Notes under the pieces: generated by a model
Database searches by the model: none
Seen by the model: the letters and a program-made list of their open reading frames with translations, nothing else
What the model was told of the DNA's origin: nothing
In this document: one piece after another, positions 1 to 11,511 of the stretch
How the letters are laid out: every line of letters begins with the position of its first letter
Numbering within the stretch: position 1 is the first letter of the stretch
Source: Spirodela intermedia
Lineage: Eukaryota > Streptophyta > Magnoliopsida > Alismatales > Araceae
Reading direction: 5' to 3'
NCBI GenBank assembly: GCA_902729315.2
Contig: LR746266.1
Location: 439,001-503,000 of the forward strand
Length of the DNA stretch: 64,000 nt
Made by a program: the position numbers and the translations under genes

Positions 1-161
1 TTCCTTCCCCGACGTCCGGAACCCCACCCCTTCTTCCCTCTTCCCTACTCGTAGGCTTCTGCGTTTCTGGCTCCCCGTCTCTTGGTCAAATCAGAGCTCC
101 TGTTTCCTCTATCGGACGGAAAGATTGTGGTGATCTGCGGCGACAAATCGTGGTACTCGTA

Positions 162-3100
162 ATGGCGAAGCGTGAGCTATCCAGCACACTGAAGAATTTG
201 AAGGTAAACAGGCTGAGTTCCGGGGCTGCCTTTTCCCTCTAGAAAGGTGTATTTAATTTTTAGTGTTGCCTCTTCTCTTCAATTACTCTAGTTCATGCAA
301 AGAGCTTCTCCGAAAGTGGAGAAACCTAAAGAGGAAGAGGTCAAGTTGAAACCAGACGATGGCTTTAGTTCGCTCGCTTCTGTCAGCAGAAAGTGGTACG
401 AATCGCCGAAGCTGGACTTCGTATCAGCATTCTTGAATATTCTCTCCTCCAACTAGTCTTTGATTTGCTCTTCAGAAATTCCGAGAGATAAATATTTTAT
501 TGTTAGTTTTTCACGGTTAATTATTTTCTTTTTAATGCAAACTGCAGATGAGGTTCATTTTTCATACCAGAAAATTATACTGCTTAACCGATTCCTAACC
601 CATTGGTATATCCTCAGTTTTTTTAATAATCGTGTTATGGCAAAAACAATTGCATCGTTTCAAATTTTAAATGATATTATTTTTATTCCAGCTGAAGACA
701 AAAAGGACGTATGTTATCAAGATAAGCCCCTTAAAAACTTGCCAAGCAGAGGTAAAACAAAATGAGTTATATATTTGGTAATTTCGTTGGAGACCTTTAT
801 ATAACCCCAATCCATGATGCGAATCAGTTAGGGGGAGATTTTACTCCCCAAACTCAGAGAGATATCTAGGAATTGGGAACGGGACAGATGTGGGAGAAGA
901 TTTTGTCAGGAAAGTGTAGCCTATATAGCTGATGCATGATGCGTAATAGACTTTGCAATTAAACAGCAGTCGAAGACAGGACGTTTTAGTGGTTGACTCT
1001 GCACGCCAGAGACAATACGTCACAGTAAATATTATGTACTAGCGGTTTCTTTTATCTGAACTGTGTAGGAGAGGAGGTCACACACTCACGTGGAGAGGAT
1101 AATTAGATTGCAAGAGCTCATAAAATATGTTGACATTTTCTTTTGATTTTCAGGGATTTGGCAGTGTGACATAATAGTGCATCTGTCCCAAACAAAACCT
1201 TTAAGAGGAAACATAGTTTTCTAATTACTAAGCTACTGCACGTGGAAAATTAGACGGAATGGATGTGAATAATGCGCCTCATAATTACTCTTTACTATTC
1301 AATGATGTCAGCCTGTTGCTGGTCTGTTCCATATACAAGGATTAGACTGAAATTCTCAGAAGAGATGAAACCGAGGAGATAAAGTTAATATTCAATTGGA
1401 GAATAATTTGGCGCTTATCAGACTATTAATGAGAAAAGAAACTAAAAAGTTAATGAAGTGGCGTCCAATCCTTTCCTGTGTGCTGATCCCTTTTATTTTG
1501 CTGCTTTTTTGCATGGTCCGTCTGTTGTTCTGTTTTTATGATTATAAGAACAATGCATTTTTTATACTTGTCAGTTTTCATACTATTGTCTTCTTGTCAC
1601 ACCATTTAAAGACTCGTTTGCTTGTCGAACTGTTGACTGGGTGTTACGGTCTACATTTGACGATAACACTCTTGCAACTTCTCATTCTGAAAATTGCCAG
1701 GGAAGGAAGTCAGAAAAAGTAATAGCACTTTTTTTCTACCTTCTTCATATGACATTGTGCATGGTAGATTATTTGTAATCTTACTTGCCGTTCAAAATAT
1801 GCGGACTTCTTTGATGGACTTGTTTTCATCGTACTGAGAGAATCTGTCAAGTACTAAGCAGTGTATAATTTATCTCCTTGATGGTCCATTTGTTGTTTTT
1901 ATACGTTGTCTTATTTTATTCTTCAAAATCGCACGGAATATTTGCAAATGATAGGTCATTTGCAATTCTGCGTCTATGTTTTAGGTCAAGTACGAAGCCT
2001 TATTGTACATTTGCCTTTTCTTTTCTTTTACTACGTGAACATTTAATTAAATAAGTTTTCCTACTTACCAGTCTTCTGTGGCATTCAAGTCTTTGTGAAA
2101 TATTCTTCACAATTGTTTTCCCTTTGAATTGATCATCAGGAATCATACATGTTGCATTCAGCCTTACTTTGCTCTTCACTTTGCAGCATAGTAATTACAG
2201 AGGGAAACCCCTATCAAGGGGAAGCAAAGGGAAGAATGTCGTTCCAGAATTTCAATCCTTCAGTTGATGTGAGTTGGAGGACGATAATTTAAGTGATTGT
2301 AGAGCCACTATAGATTCCTGGCAATCAACTCATCCTTCTTATATGAGCCTTGTCTTTTAGAGAATGTACCAAGGGGCTGCAGCTACACCGAGTCAGAGCA
2401 CTTCGGGAAATGAGAATCAGAACATGGCAGCTTCAGAAAGGTGAAAGCCTGAGCGTTTCCTCTATTACTAGAAAGTATTGGTCACCTTTGTTGTTATTCA
2501 GCTGTTTTTACATTTGTGCATTATTTTGACCCATGACGATGATTATATATTTCTGTGAGCATTATTGGTGATTGCTTCCTTTCTTTGGATGCCCCAGGGC
2601 GCTGTGCTCAGGTAGGCCCATGTAATTAATTGTATTTGACCTACTATACAGATTAGTCATCCTCTGTGTATTACGATTATTTTTTCGTGCGCACGAATTC
2701 ATCCATTCATGCTTTTCTTGCAACATCCGAGGTACATTTCAGTTAATGTTCAGTAGGTATTGATTCTTTGTCTTCTTGTCCTGTTCGGCAGTGCTGATTG
2801 TCGAGCCATGAACTTAACCTCGCTAGATTTTCTTTCTTTTTTTGTTTTTCCGTTAATGTCAGTATTCTAAGCTGTTATAAAATTGGTTTAAATTCTATGA
2901 TTCTACTTCACATAAATCTTGAGCTGTTAGATGAAAACTATCCAGTAGAAAACATAAATTCTTAGGGCAACCATCTTACTATTTCCTGAGGTGGAATTTA
3001 ATTCTGAATCATTAATTATTATCCGCAAAAACATTTTTGGCATTAATTTGCCTGCTCTGACGATACTATATTCTCATGTTTCAATCCCATTTTCATAATT

Positions 3101-3786
3101 AATAATCCGCTACACTTGATTTTGACAAGCTGCAATGGTTTATTTCATTTTGATTCTGAATACTAGCTGTGATCAAGTGCTCCAATCGGGGGGGCGCACA
3201 TCACTCTGAAAAAAGTCAACAGTAATCCTTACAATAATATGGGTGATACCCATATTCTGCATAGTTATGGCAGAGTTGACTTCAGGCACTGCCCGTGTAA
3301 ACTCAAGTACAAATCTAGGCTACCAGGAACCGAAGAGAGCATCGAGATTCTGATTCCGAGCTATTTCATCATATTCTCTTAGTTTTTTTACCAGTCAGTC
3401 AACTGGTGGTGTGGGCTTGCAATGCCTGCCGAGGAAATGGCCCGGATCTATCTCCCATGCATTTATTCTTTTGCTTGGTGGGCAAGAAGAATGATTCTTT
3501 GTTCTTCTGCTACTGCAGAGAGAATGGAGATCCGTCAGAGGACATGATCGCAGGAAGCCCCAAGAACGGTCCCGCCGCTGACCTTAAAAGGAAGCAACCG
3601 GACGTGGACGGCGTTGACTCCCTTGGCCATAAATCTCTCGGAAATCCGAGCGGAGACGGCAACGGGCAGGCCTCGTCGCGTGGTAACGGGAAAGGCTCCC
3701 ACAAGCAGCAGAAGCGGGATAAAAGGCTCGATTGGAACGTCCTCAGGCCGCCCAAACTTCAGGCCAGGCGGAGTGGAAACCACTGA
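162..3786 (+). CDS. MPP6: MPP6-like nuclear exosome cofactor (M-phase phosphoprotein 6 homologue)
   Basis: Five coding exons can be joined in phase: 162-203, 292-392, 2187-2268, 2361-2440 and 3519-3786, giving 190 residues. The protein opens MAKRELSSTLKNLKFMQRA, the conserved N-terminus of plant MPP6, and exon 3 encodes the family motif GRMSFQNFNPSVD. The tail is basic and ends near KRDKRLDWNVLRPPK. In animals and yeast MPP6 is an RNA-binding cofactor that links the nuclear exosome to MTR4 for rRNA and RNA decay; that role here is by family. Intron 2 is long (about 1.8 kb) and AT-rich. Exon 2 uses the donor AAA|GTGGTA. A (CT)n tract starts 13 bases after the stop codon. Some Arabidopsis records call the homologue scarecrow-like 11, but no GRAS domain is present. 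The start is the first ATG in the exon. Confidence 0.85.
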
Positions 3787-3795
3787 TACCCGGTA

Positions 3796-3798
<3 letters not shown>

Positions 3799-3839
<41 letters not shown>
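3799..3839. repeat. (CT)n microsatellite
   Basis: An uninterrupted CT dinucleotide tract of about 41 bases, 13 bases after the MPP6 stop codon, so probably within its 3' UTR. Confidence 0.95.
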
Positions 3840-3842
<3 letters not shown>

Positions 3843-4908
3843 TCCTGTTTTAGTAGTTGGGCTCTGGACGGTGAAGAAATTCACCGTGCCCACCATTCTT
3901 ATTCTTATCAAAAGATTATTATTGTTGCTGTTTCTGGGAATCACTGTGAACTCCTTTGCGGATAAAATCTCTACCGAGCTCTTGATTAATTATTTCCATC
4001 TGTAGTTTTCTGAGGCTGCTGTAGGGGAGAGGGGCTCTGCCTGACGGCAGATGAGGAGCAACCGGCTGATGGAGAGAGAGAGAGAGAGCCTGGGCCCGTG
4101 TGGGGGAACAGGGATTTCGGCGCTGGGTCAACCTTGACCCGGCGGGGCTGAGGTAGCGGCCCACGTTAGAGTTGACCTTGGTCCACCCCCACGGCTCATC
4201 ACCCTCAAGGTCCTGCCTGGATCGCAGCACTTGAAAGCATCCCTGATTGAGGTTTGGACGCTCGGCATCGTTGGGTCAATGACTCGCCCTTTTAGTCAAC
4301 ACCAGAGTCGCAAGGGTGGTCAACCCATCCCCCTTGAATTCTAACCCTGTATTTCGATCACCAGTGTCAACCATTTTACCACTAGTCGTGTCACCTTCAG
4401 GATGGGGGGGTCAAACACGAACCAGCACCTTGGGTGACATTCGGTCCCTGAAAATGTGGAAAATTATATAAATGTCTGCGAGTCTCTTAATGCTACGAGG
4501 TCGGTCATAATCTGACGAAGAAGTTACCTTGGGGTTTACCTCTCGAGCACACGCGTGATGGTTGACTTGACGCACGGGTCTGGGAAACGTCGACTGACTG
4601 GGTCGCTATTTTAGGTAAAAGTCCGAAGTGCCCAATACAGCCTCAGGAGGTCAACCCAACCTAGAGATGGTTGCTTGCCCTTACACGCCCGGCAGAAAAA
4701 TGACGGCGGACCAAGTGGGCCACGTGCAGGGACAGATGGATTATCTCATCCCGTGTCTTCTAACTATTGTCCCCCGCTATCTGGTTTATTTTATTCGCAT
4801 TAATGCGTCATTGTTCTAGAAGCGCCCGCCCTCGATCTCCCGACCTCCACACGCCTGGACCACAATTTTTCATCCCTATTTGTCTTGTCTCATCAAGAAA
4901 AGGAAACG

Positions 4909-4910
<2 letters not shown>

Positions 4911-4956
<46 letters not shown>
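4911..4956. repeat. (CT)23 microsatellite
   Basis: A perfect CT dinucleotide tract of about 46 bases in the spacer between two convergent genes. Confidence 0.95.
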
Positions 4957-4960
<4 letters not shown>

Positions 4961-5381
4961 ATCTCCTCTCTTGTCCTCTCGCCCGTCGTAACCTGCCAGA
5001 CCCCCCCCCACCTCACATATCCATCTTCTACCTCCGGGCCCAACGAATCTCCTCCCTCTGCGGCTCTCCCTGTCGCTGTCTCCCTCTGGATGTACGATCG
5101 GAAACTGGGACTGCCGCCCAAATCATGAGGGCAAGAAGAGAGGAAGAGAGTAGAGAAAGGATACGGAGGGGGTGGGCCTTTTGGGATTGACCAATAGGGG
5201 TTGGGGACGAATGTTAGTTGGTTCGGAAGAGAAGAGACGCCTACTTACTACTGAACAGACTACAAGAGAGGAAATAATAAGCAAAAGTTGACCGCCGCCG
5301 CCATGGCGACCAGACTTCCACAGTGGAACAGATGTGGATGGTCTTCAAAATGACCATCGAGCCAGTGAGCGATCGCCTAGC

Positions 5382-5408
5382 AGAGAGAGAGAGAGAGAGA
5401 GGGAGAGA
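5382..5408. repeat. (GA)n microsatellite
   Basis: A GA tract with one GGG interruption, about 40 bases beyond the GRAS stop codon. It is followed by four GTC trinucleotides (about 5416-5433). Confidence 0.9.
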
Positions 5409-5450
5409 GGAGGTACCGTCGTCGTCGTCGTCGTCGTTATCGGTGGTGCA

Positions 5451-7814
5451 TCAGGAGGAAGAGGAGAAGCCGAGGAGCTGGCGATTGGGGCGCCAGGTGG
5501 AAAGAGCGTAGATGATGCGGCCCTTCCATCCCTGCAGCAGCCAGCCGCTGTCCTCGTCGACGAGGAAGTCCTTGTTGTAGCAGGAGGTCACCTTGTCCCT
5601 GGACTTCTTCATGATGTCCCTGTTGGGCTTCACCTGCACGAAGCCCGCCCTGAGATTCCTCCCCTGCCACTGCTTGTACGTCTCCGGCCTCTCCACCCTC
5701 TCCGACCCTTCGCAGGCGATGACGTTGACCGCCTCCGGCCCGAAGATCTCCCGCTCGATCAGCAGCCGCTCCGGGTGCTCCCTCGGCACTGTCGTCTCCA
5801 GCATGTCGAACAGCGCCGAGAAGTGGAACAGCGCCTCCCTGAACCGCGTCAGGAAGAAGGGCGCCCCGTAGGACCCGTTGAGCACCCCCTGGACGAACAC
5901 GTCCGGGTTCATCTTCCTGATGCTCCGGAGCACCTGGTCCCTCGGGCTCCCCGCCTCCACCGTCTCGTCCGCCAGGTGCCTGAACCTGTACAGGCAGTTG
6001 ACCACCAGCACCTCCTCGGGCTCCCTGTCAATCTGCAGATCCTCCAGGCGGATGGCCTCCCACTTGGCGGCGATGGGGTGGTACTCGAAGGGCACGTTGA
6101 ACATCTCCGCGTAGGCCTGGAGCCGCCTCCCCGTCTCCACCACCCGCTCGTTGGGCCGGAAGCCCGGCTGCGGGGACTCGATGCCAGTGATCCGCAGCTT
6201 CGGGGGGCCTCCGGGCCGCATGGACAGCCGCTGGATTAGGCAGGGCCACTGGAAGCCAAAGTAGATGCCGAAGTCAATGATGTGGAGCCGGCTCGAGCCC
6301 TCCGCCGCGTTGAGGATCGTCTGGTTGGAATAGAAATGGGAGATCTTCTTGAAGGGGCAGGCGGCGAGGTACAGATGGTAGGCCTTCAAGATGGCCGCCG
6401 CCGACTGGCTCTTCGCCGAGAGAGCGTGGTACATCTCTATCCCCGTGCCGGTGAGCCGGGCTTCAATACCGTCGGCGAAGCAGATGGCGAGCCTCTGCGA
6501 GCCGTCCCCGAGACGAGAAGCGTGGCTCCGTATCTGCTTCAGAAGCTCCTGGGCCGTGCGGCGGTCGTCGGCGGCGACGGCTTGGGCGCAGTGGATCAGG
6601 AGGGTCCTCAGATCGACGACCTCCTTCTTGGGTTGCTGCTGCTGCCTCCTGCCGCGGGCCTTGCCGCCATGCTGCCCACCGCCGCCGCCCTTGAAGTTGC
6701 CGTTGTTCTTGGAGGCTTTGCTCACCTCGCTCTGCAGGACCTTGCGGAGGGCGGATATGGCGTCGTTGGGCCTGCCCTGAGGGCAGAGCAGCACCCTGTC
6801 GAACATCTCCGATGGGACGTCTTCGTCCTCGGAGTAGACCGCCGACTGCTTGGTGCTCCGCTCTTCTTCCGGACTCAGAAAACCATCGCGGTGCGGGTTC
6901 TTCCTCGTCCTCGAGCTTTCGAGGAACGAGTAGCTGCTGCTCTTCTCTTCCTTCTCTACCTTCACCTCCACCGTGAGCCCACCTGGTCGCGGCGGGTGAT
7001 CTTTTTCTCCTTCTTTGTACGACGGGGGGGAGCTGCTGGCCTCGAGATCGATCACCATTCTGTTCTGATCTGGGAGGAACTTGCTGGCCTCCTCCACGCC
7101 TCTCCTGTACTCCCGGGCGGGCTGGATTTCCTCGTACGAGTTGGTTTCGATCTCTGATCCAAACTGGTGCTGGTGCTGGTTCTCGTCTATGCCATGGATG
7201 ATGTCGCTAATGCTGTCCGAGGGGCTGAACGAAGTCCGGGAATCGTAATTGGCAGAGGCGGCGCCGATCGTCGGGGGTGGATGATCTCCCATTTCATATG
7301 GGCAGCCGACGTCGAACAGTAGCCGCTCCATGTGAGCTTCGGAGGTGGTGACAGAGTCGGTTCCGTGTCCAGAACTATCTTCTGGAGAGGTATCGGCATA
7401 CAGGGGAAATCCATCGGAGGAGGAGAGGCTCTTCTCGCCGAGCACGTCGAGGAAGAAGGGCTCGACAATGGCGTCCAGAGCCGAGACCCCCTCGCCGATG
7501 CAGAGCTTGTCATCCATCTCCTCCTCCATGAGCATCTCGCTGATGTAAGAGAGGGCGATGTCGGAGAAGATCTCGGAATCCTCCGGAGAATATCCCTGTG
7601 GGCTGGCGCTCGCCGGAGGCGTCTGGTTGCTGCTGCCATTGGCGACGGCGGATACGAAAAATGGGAGGTTGACGAGGTTGTCTTGACTGAGGAAATCCGC
7701 TTGATCCTCTGATTTCAAGCCATTATTCATGACTCCCTGCTCGCACGGATGATCTCCAGGTGTGAGCCCGTCGATCATGGCGGGCAACTCTCGGGTTCCC
7801 CTATCCATGACCAT
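5451..7814 (-). CDS. GRAS-family transcription regulator, LISCL (SCL14/SCL9/SCL33-like) subgroup
   Basis: A single coding exon gives 787 residues if the first ATG (7814) is used; a second ATG follows two codons later (7808). The frame stays open upstream to 7871 but only from a TTG, and a CAG just upstream could be a 5' UTR splice acceptor. The N-terminal half is acidic and holds the LISCL motif FSDIALSYISEMLMEEEMDDK (split here as residues about 83-103). The GRAS domain fills roughly residues 405-780: a leucine repeat from VVDLRTLLIHCAQAV, the VHIID core as LHIIDFGIYFGFQWP, an RFREALFHFSALFD (PFYRE) block, and a SAW end at WKGRIIYALSTWRP. Arabidopsis SCL14 works with TGA factors in xenobiotic-stress transcription; a similar role is inference. 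The gene is very GC-rich. A 43-base GA/CT tract lies about 200 bases upstream. Confidence 0.92.
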   Translation of the reverse strand: MVMDRGTRELPAMIDGLTPGDHPCEQGVMNNGLKSEDQADFLSQDNLVNLPFFVSAVANGSSNQTPPASASPQGYSPEDSEIFSDIALSYISEMLMEEEMDDKLCIGEGVSALDAIVEPFFLDVLGEKSLSSSDGFPLYADTSPEDSSGHGTDSVTTSEAHMERLLFDVGCPYEMGDHPPPTIGAASANYDSRTSFSPSDSISDIIHGIDENQHQHQFGSEIETNSYEEIQPAREYRRGVEEASKFLPDQNRMVIDLEASSSPPSYKEGEKDHPPRPGGLTVEVKVEKEEKSSSYSFLESSRTRKNPHRDGFLSPEEERSTKQSAVYSEDEDVPSEMFDRVLLCPQGRPNDAISALRKVLQSEVSKASKNNGNFKGGGGGQHGGKARGRRQQQQPKKEVVDLRTLLIHCAQAVAADDRRTAQELLKQIRSHASRLGDGSQRLAICFADGIEARLTGTGIEMYHALSAKSQSAAAILKAYHLYLAACPFKKISHFYSNQTILNAAEGSSRLHIIDFGIYFGFQWPCLIQRLSMRPGGPPKLRITGIESPQPGFRPNERVVETGRRLQAYAEMFNVPFEYHPIAAKWEAIRLEDLQIDREPEEVLVVNCLYRFRHLADETVEAGSPRDQVLRSIRKMNPDVFVQGVLNGSYGAPFFLTRFREALFHFSALFDMLETTVPREHPERLLIEREIFGPEAVNVIACEGSERVERPETYKQWQGRNLRAGFVQVKPNRDIMKKSRDKVTSCYNKDFLVDEDSGWLLQGWKGRIIYALSTWRPNRQLLGFSSSS

Positions 7815-8014
7815 TGAATCTATTGCTTCGTCTCCAGATCGGTCAGCTCCCTGCTCGTCAAAATCAGACAAATAAACTGGCGAAACCAGTCAGAGATGGA
7901 TAGATAGATATTCGACCTACCACCAGCGCGGCGAATTCGAGAAAAGAGGGAGCGGCAAAAGCATCGAGGCCAGACTGGATCTATCCTCCCCGGTCCTGCC
8001 TGACGTAACTGGCT

Positions 8015-8017
<3 letters not shown>

Positions 8018-8060
<43 letters not shown>
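8018..8060. repeat. (GA)n microsatellite upstream of the GRAS gene
   Basis: An uninterrupted GA tract of about 43 bases. Read in the GRAS gene's direction it is a CT tract about 205 bases before the start codon, a usual position for a pyrimidine-rich 5' leader or GAGA-factor site. Confidence 0.95.
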
Positions 8061-8062
<2 letters not shown>

Positions 8063-10447
8063 GGAAGCACAAAACCGATAAGCCACCGCAGAAGGAATCG
8101 AAGAAACCAGGCCGCGGAGGATCTATCTTCCACAATCATAGGCAAGAATCACCTGTCGCCACGCCCTGCGCACGAATATATCTCTGCAAAGAGACGGGAA
8201 CTCTCCCGATGATCGCGACTCCGGAAGAAATCCAGGCCGCAGGCAGACGAAGAAGAACCGACCCCACTGGACTGGGGCGGCGGCCGCAGCAGTGCCGTCG
8301 AGGAGAAGGGGAAAGGGTTCGCTTCCCTTATCGTAATCCAGACGGCGGACAATCGCCGAGAGAGAAAGGGGGAGAGAGAGTTGCAGATATCTTCTTCCGC
8401 AGCCGGCTCAGTCGAGATAAAGACGAGCTTTGCATCTTCCGGGAAGATGCTTTGACCGGTGATCACCAGTCGAACCGGTCAGCCGAGAGACAACCTCACC
8501 AAGATCTCAGCAGGAGCTGCTATCTACCGGTGGCCCCCGGTCACATGCGGCTCCGTCCGTTCCCCATCGGCGCTCCAGGGATGTTCCGTGACACGTGTCA
8601 TTCAACGAAAGACTACAGATCAGAGCAGCCCGCGCCGAGGAAAATAAAAAACGGGCGAACTAGAACAGAGCACGTACCCTCTTTCCTCAAAAGCAAAGTA
8701 GCGCACGGATTCCCGGTCGTCTTACCATTAACCAATCAGCGTGCAGCGTCTGTAGCGCTGACGAGACAGTAATTTTTAAGGCCTGAGTTAGACTGAGCGC
8801 CCTCAATCGATGTACGCTGGCCCACACAGGCAAACCTGGCCGCCGTCCCTTCCCCCCGGGGGGGACCACTTGCGGGCTCGGCGAATTTCGGGAGAGAAGT
8901 CGGGTCCCGCCCGATCCGCCCTCCTGAGGCAAATGCGGATTCGCCCGATGAATCGAATATTTTTTTTTATTAAAAAAAATGATTTATCGGAGGAGGAAGT
9001 GAATAATCTGGGGGAAAAAATCCCATTGAAATAGGCATTAAATAAATCGAAAATAGCACGATAAAATGGGCCTTGCAAACCTCAGACCGGGCCTCATGGG
9101 AAACTCTCCCAAGTGGGCCTGGAATTCATTGCGGACCGATAACCAGCCCATTAACGTGCTAGCCATCCACCGGACGCGGAGAGGGGGCTACCACCGGCAA
9201 ATATCTACGTAAGGAGGGCCCCCACGTTCAGACATTCATCCATCGTTTTTATGGCAAGGAACCGGCAGATCCGGGTGGTTAGCTATGGACAAATGAAGAA
9301 ACCCCCACCCCTCTTCCTCCGCCGGTCTGTCGTCGTGCGTGATGGACGGCTCAGTCGACCGCTGGCACAGGTAAATCCCCCCTGTCTCCCATCACAGCCC
9401 AAGCATTTCCTAAAATAAAATAATAAAAGGATATGATAAACTGATGGAGATAGATATCTTGCAAATGGCTTCCAAGAAAATGAGCCTTGAAATTCCTGTC
9501 TACCAATAACTTTACTACACGCGGTCGTTCCTCGCCCGGCACTGGGCCCGCTTCTTCGCCTCTGTCAATACTGCTCGCGGTCGTAAAGGTCAACGCGCCC
9601 GAGAGAAACGTTCCATCCGCCCCCATTTTGCCCACGGAAGAGATAGAGATAACAGGTAGAGGTAGAGATAGAGGTAGCGAGAGAGAGAGAGGAGATAGAA
9701 GATACTCTCCTTCCTCTTCCGTGATTCGGGGGTTGCTGAAGCGGCGCAGCGGCTCCTCTGTTCAGAATTCGAGGAGAAGAGATCCAAGTGGGCCCCTGTG
9801 TTCAGGTCAAAACCGACAGATGGTCCCCGCATTGATAAAACTGAGACCTTCATATGGAGTTAATGTCAACGGTCACTTTGGAGAAGATGTGGGCCCCATA
9901 GCACTTCAATCGCCATCGTTCTAATTTCTGTGCCACCGAGAAGGGGGGACCCGATCGTTCTAGAAGAAAATCGGGCGAAACCGGCGGCTATATTTGCGAA
10001 ACCATAAGCGGTTTTCCCGGGAGCGGAGACTTCCGAGACGGACGACTCAACCGGGTTGAACCGATCCGGATGACGTTGCCAAATTTGGGCACAGAATCTG
10101 GTGATTTTGTCAAAAGGGGAAGTAGCTACAGTGGAACTGGCCGGGGCCTTAATGGGCCGTGAAATAGACGGACTGCTACATGACTGAGAGGCCCAGTCTG
10201 ATAGCTTTCCAATTGACCCCCCTGGACACCATCCAAGTTTTCCGTTGTCCACCGAGACGACCGGCCGTTGGCTCTCTCAATGGACTGTAGATTCCATATC
10301 TTATCGCAAAGATGGGCCAGCAGCTAACGCACGACCGGGCCCAGGTTTCTCCAATTTCTACAGAAATCGGAGAATGATATACCGCGTTCTGTAGGACTCA
10401 CGACTATTGGGCCCATCTTACTATTTTGGGGCTGACGAGTAGGCCCA

Positions 10448-10487
<40 letters not shown>

Positions 10488-11255
10488 CCAAACCCAGATT
10501 GTTGCAAGTGGGCCGTTTGACCACCAGCTGCGAGTTACTAATGCGCACCTCACAGTCTCACCGGTTCCCCTGCTTGAGGGCCCGACTGGTCCACACGGTG
10601 ACAATAACTCCTACATCCACCGCCTTCTCTCAAAGTCGGCGGATTGAAAGACCCACCTGCTCAAACCCATTCCAACACGCGTCCAAAGGAAGCTACCGAG
10701 AACGTGCAATCGAAGGCGGCGCCGTCACGCAAGCGCAGTCGACGCCATGCGAGATAGGACCGGAATCAAAGAGAAGGGATCATTGCTAATCATGGAATGG
10801 AATTAAGCAAATAGACCAGATCAGAAGTGGGGAACAAATCTTTTGGGGAGGGGGTCAGCTGGGGGTGGTGGTGGATGGGAGAGGGGGAGAAGGGGGGAGG
10901 TGGTCTTTTTCTTATTCTTCTTCTCGCTCCTCTCTCTACACCAGGGTACATGTACAAGAGGCACCGGAGATCCTCCCTTCTCCTCTCTGAAGATCGACGG
11001 GGGAAGGGAGGGAGGAAGGGGGGACCGGGCTAAGAATCATGGTAAGTAAGGCTTAATATTACAGAAAAAAAAGGAAAAAAGAAAAATCAATCATCATCTG
11101 TCGTCTCGTCCGTTTATCGTTGACTTTGTACACGGGCGGCGGGGACTTGATCGGACGTTGACCCGTCCCCCCTTCCTCCTCCGCTGACCGAGCGAGACCC
11201 ACCACTCCTCTCTGACTTCCTGGTGAGGAGACGGAGCAGTGTGCGTGTGGTGGGC
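8061..11255. other. Spacer between the GRAS promoter and the TRP 3' end
   Basis: No gene is recognised. The stretch contains several GGCCCA/TGGGCC words between 8.8 and 10.5 kb, a GATA/GGTA-rich purine tract near 9640-9690, and a CT tract at 10452-10485. Open frames here are short, cross the simple repeats and match no family I know. The last 200 bases are probably TRP 3' UTR. Confidence 0.55.
10452..10485. repeat. (CT)n microsatellite
   Basis: A perfect CT tract of about 34 bases in gene-free sequence. Confidence 0.95.
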
Positions 11256-11467
11256 TCAGGTGAGGCGGGGACAGGGCTCGGCCTTGGCCTGCTGCTGGGA
11301 CCAATAGGCGTGGGCCGAGAGCACCCTGTCCAGAAGCTCCTGAGGGACCGGCTCGCCCCTCCGACGCTGAGGCGAGATCCTCGCCGTATGCACCAGCGTC
11401 TTCCACTTGTCCTGCTCATCCCAGTCCATCACATCAGGCTTTTAACACCTCCACACAGGCGGATAGA

Positions 11468-11511
<44 letters not shown>

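Larger units (their letters stand above)
3840..5450. other. Spacer between the convergent MPP6 and GRAS genes
   Basis: No convincing coding region is visible. The stretch holds a short GA run near 4071-4088, a 46-base CT tract (4911-4956) and a GA tract (5382-5408) close to the GRAS stop codon, which probably lies in that gene's 3' UTR. Confidence 0.6.

Noticed and set aside
692-752. A possible extra exon in MPP6 intron 2 (CAG-like acceptor, GAG|GTAAAA donor)
   Set aside because: Splicing exon 2 directly to 2187 gives the conserved protein in phase; inserting this segment adds unconserved residues. It could be a rare cassette exon, but nothing supports it.
5334-6239. A 301-codon plus-strand open frame opposite the GRAS gene
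   Set aside because: It is antisense to the GRAS coding exon, whose domain order is unmistakable. Long antisense frames are expected in very GC-rich exons.
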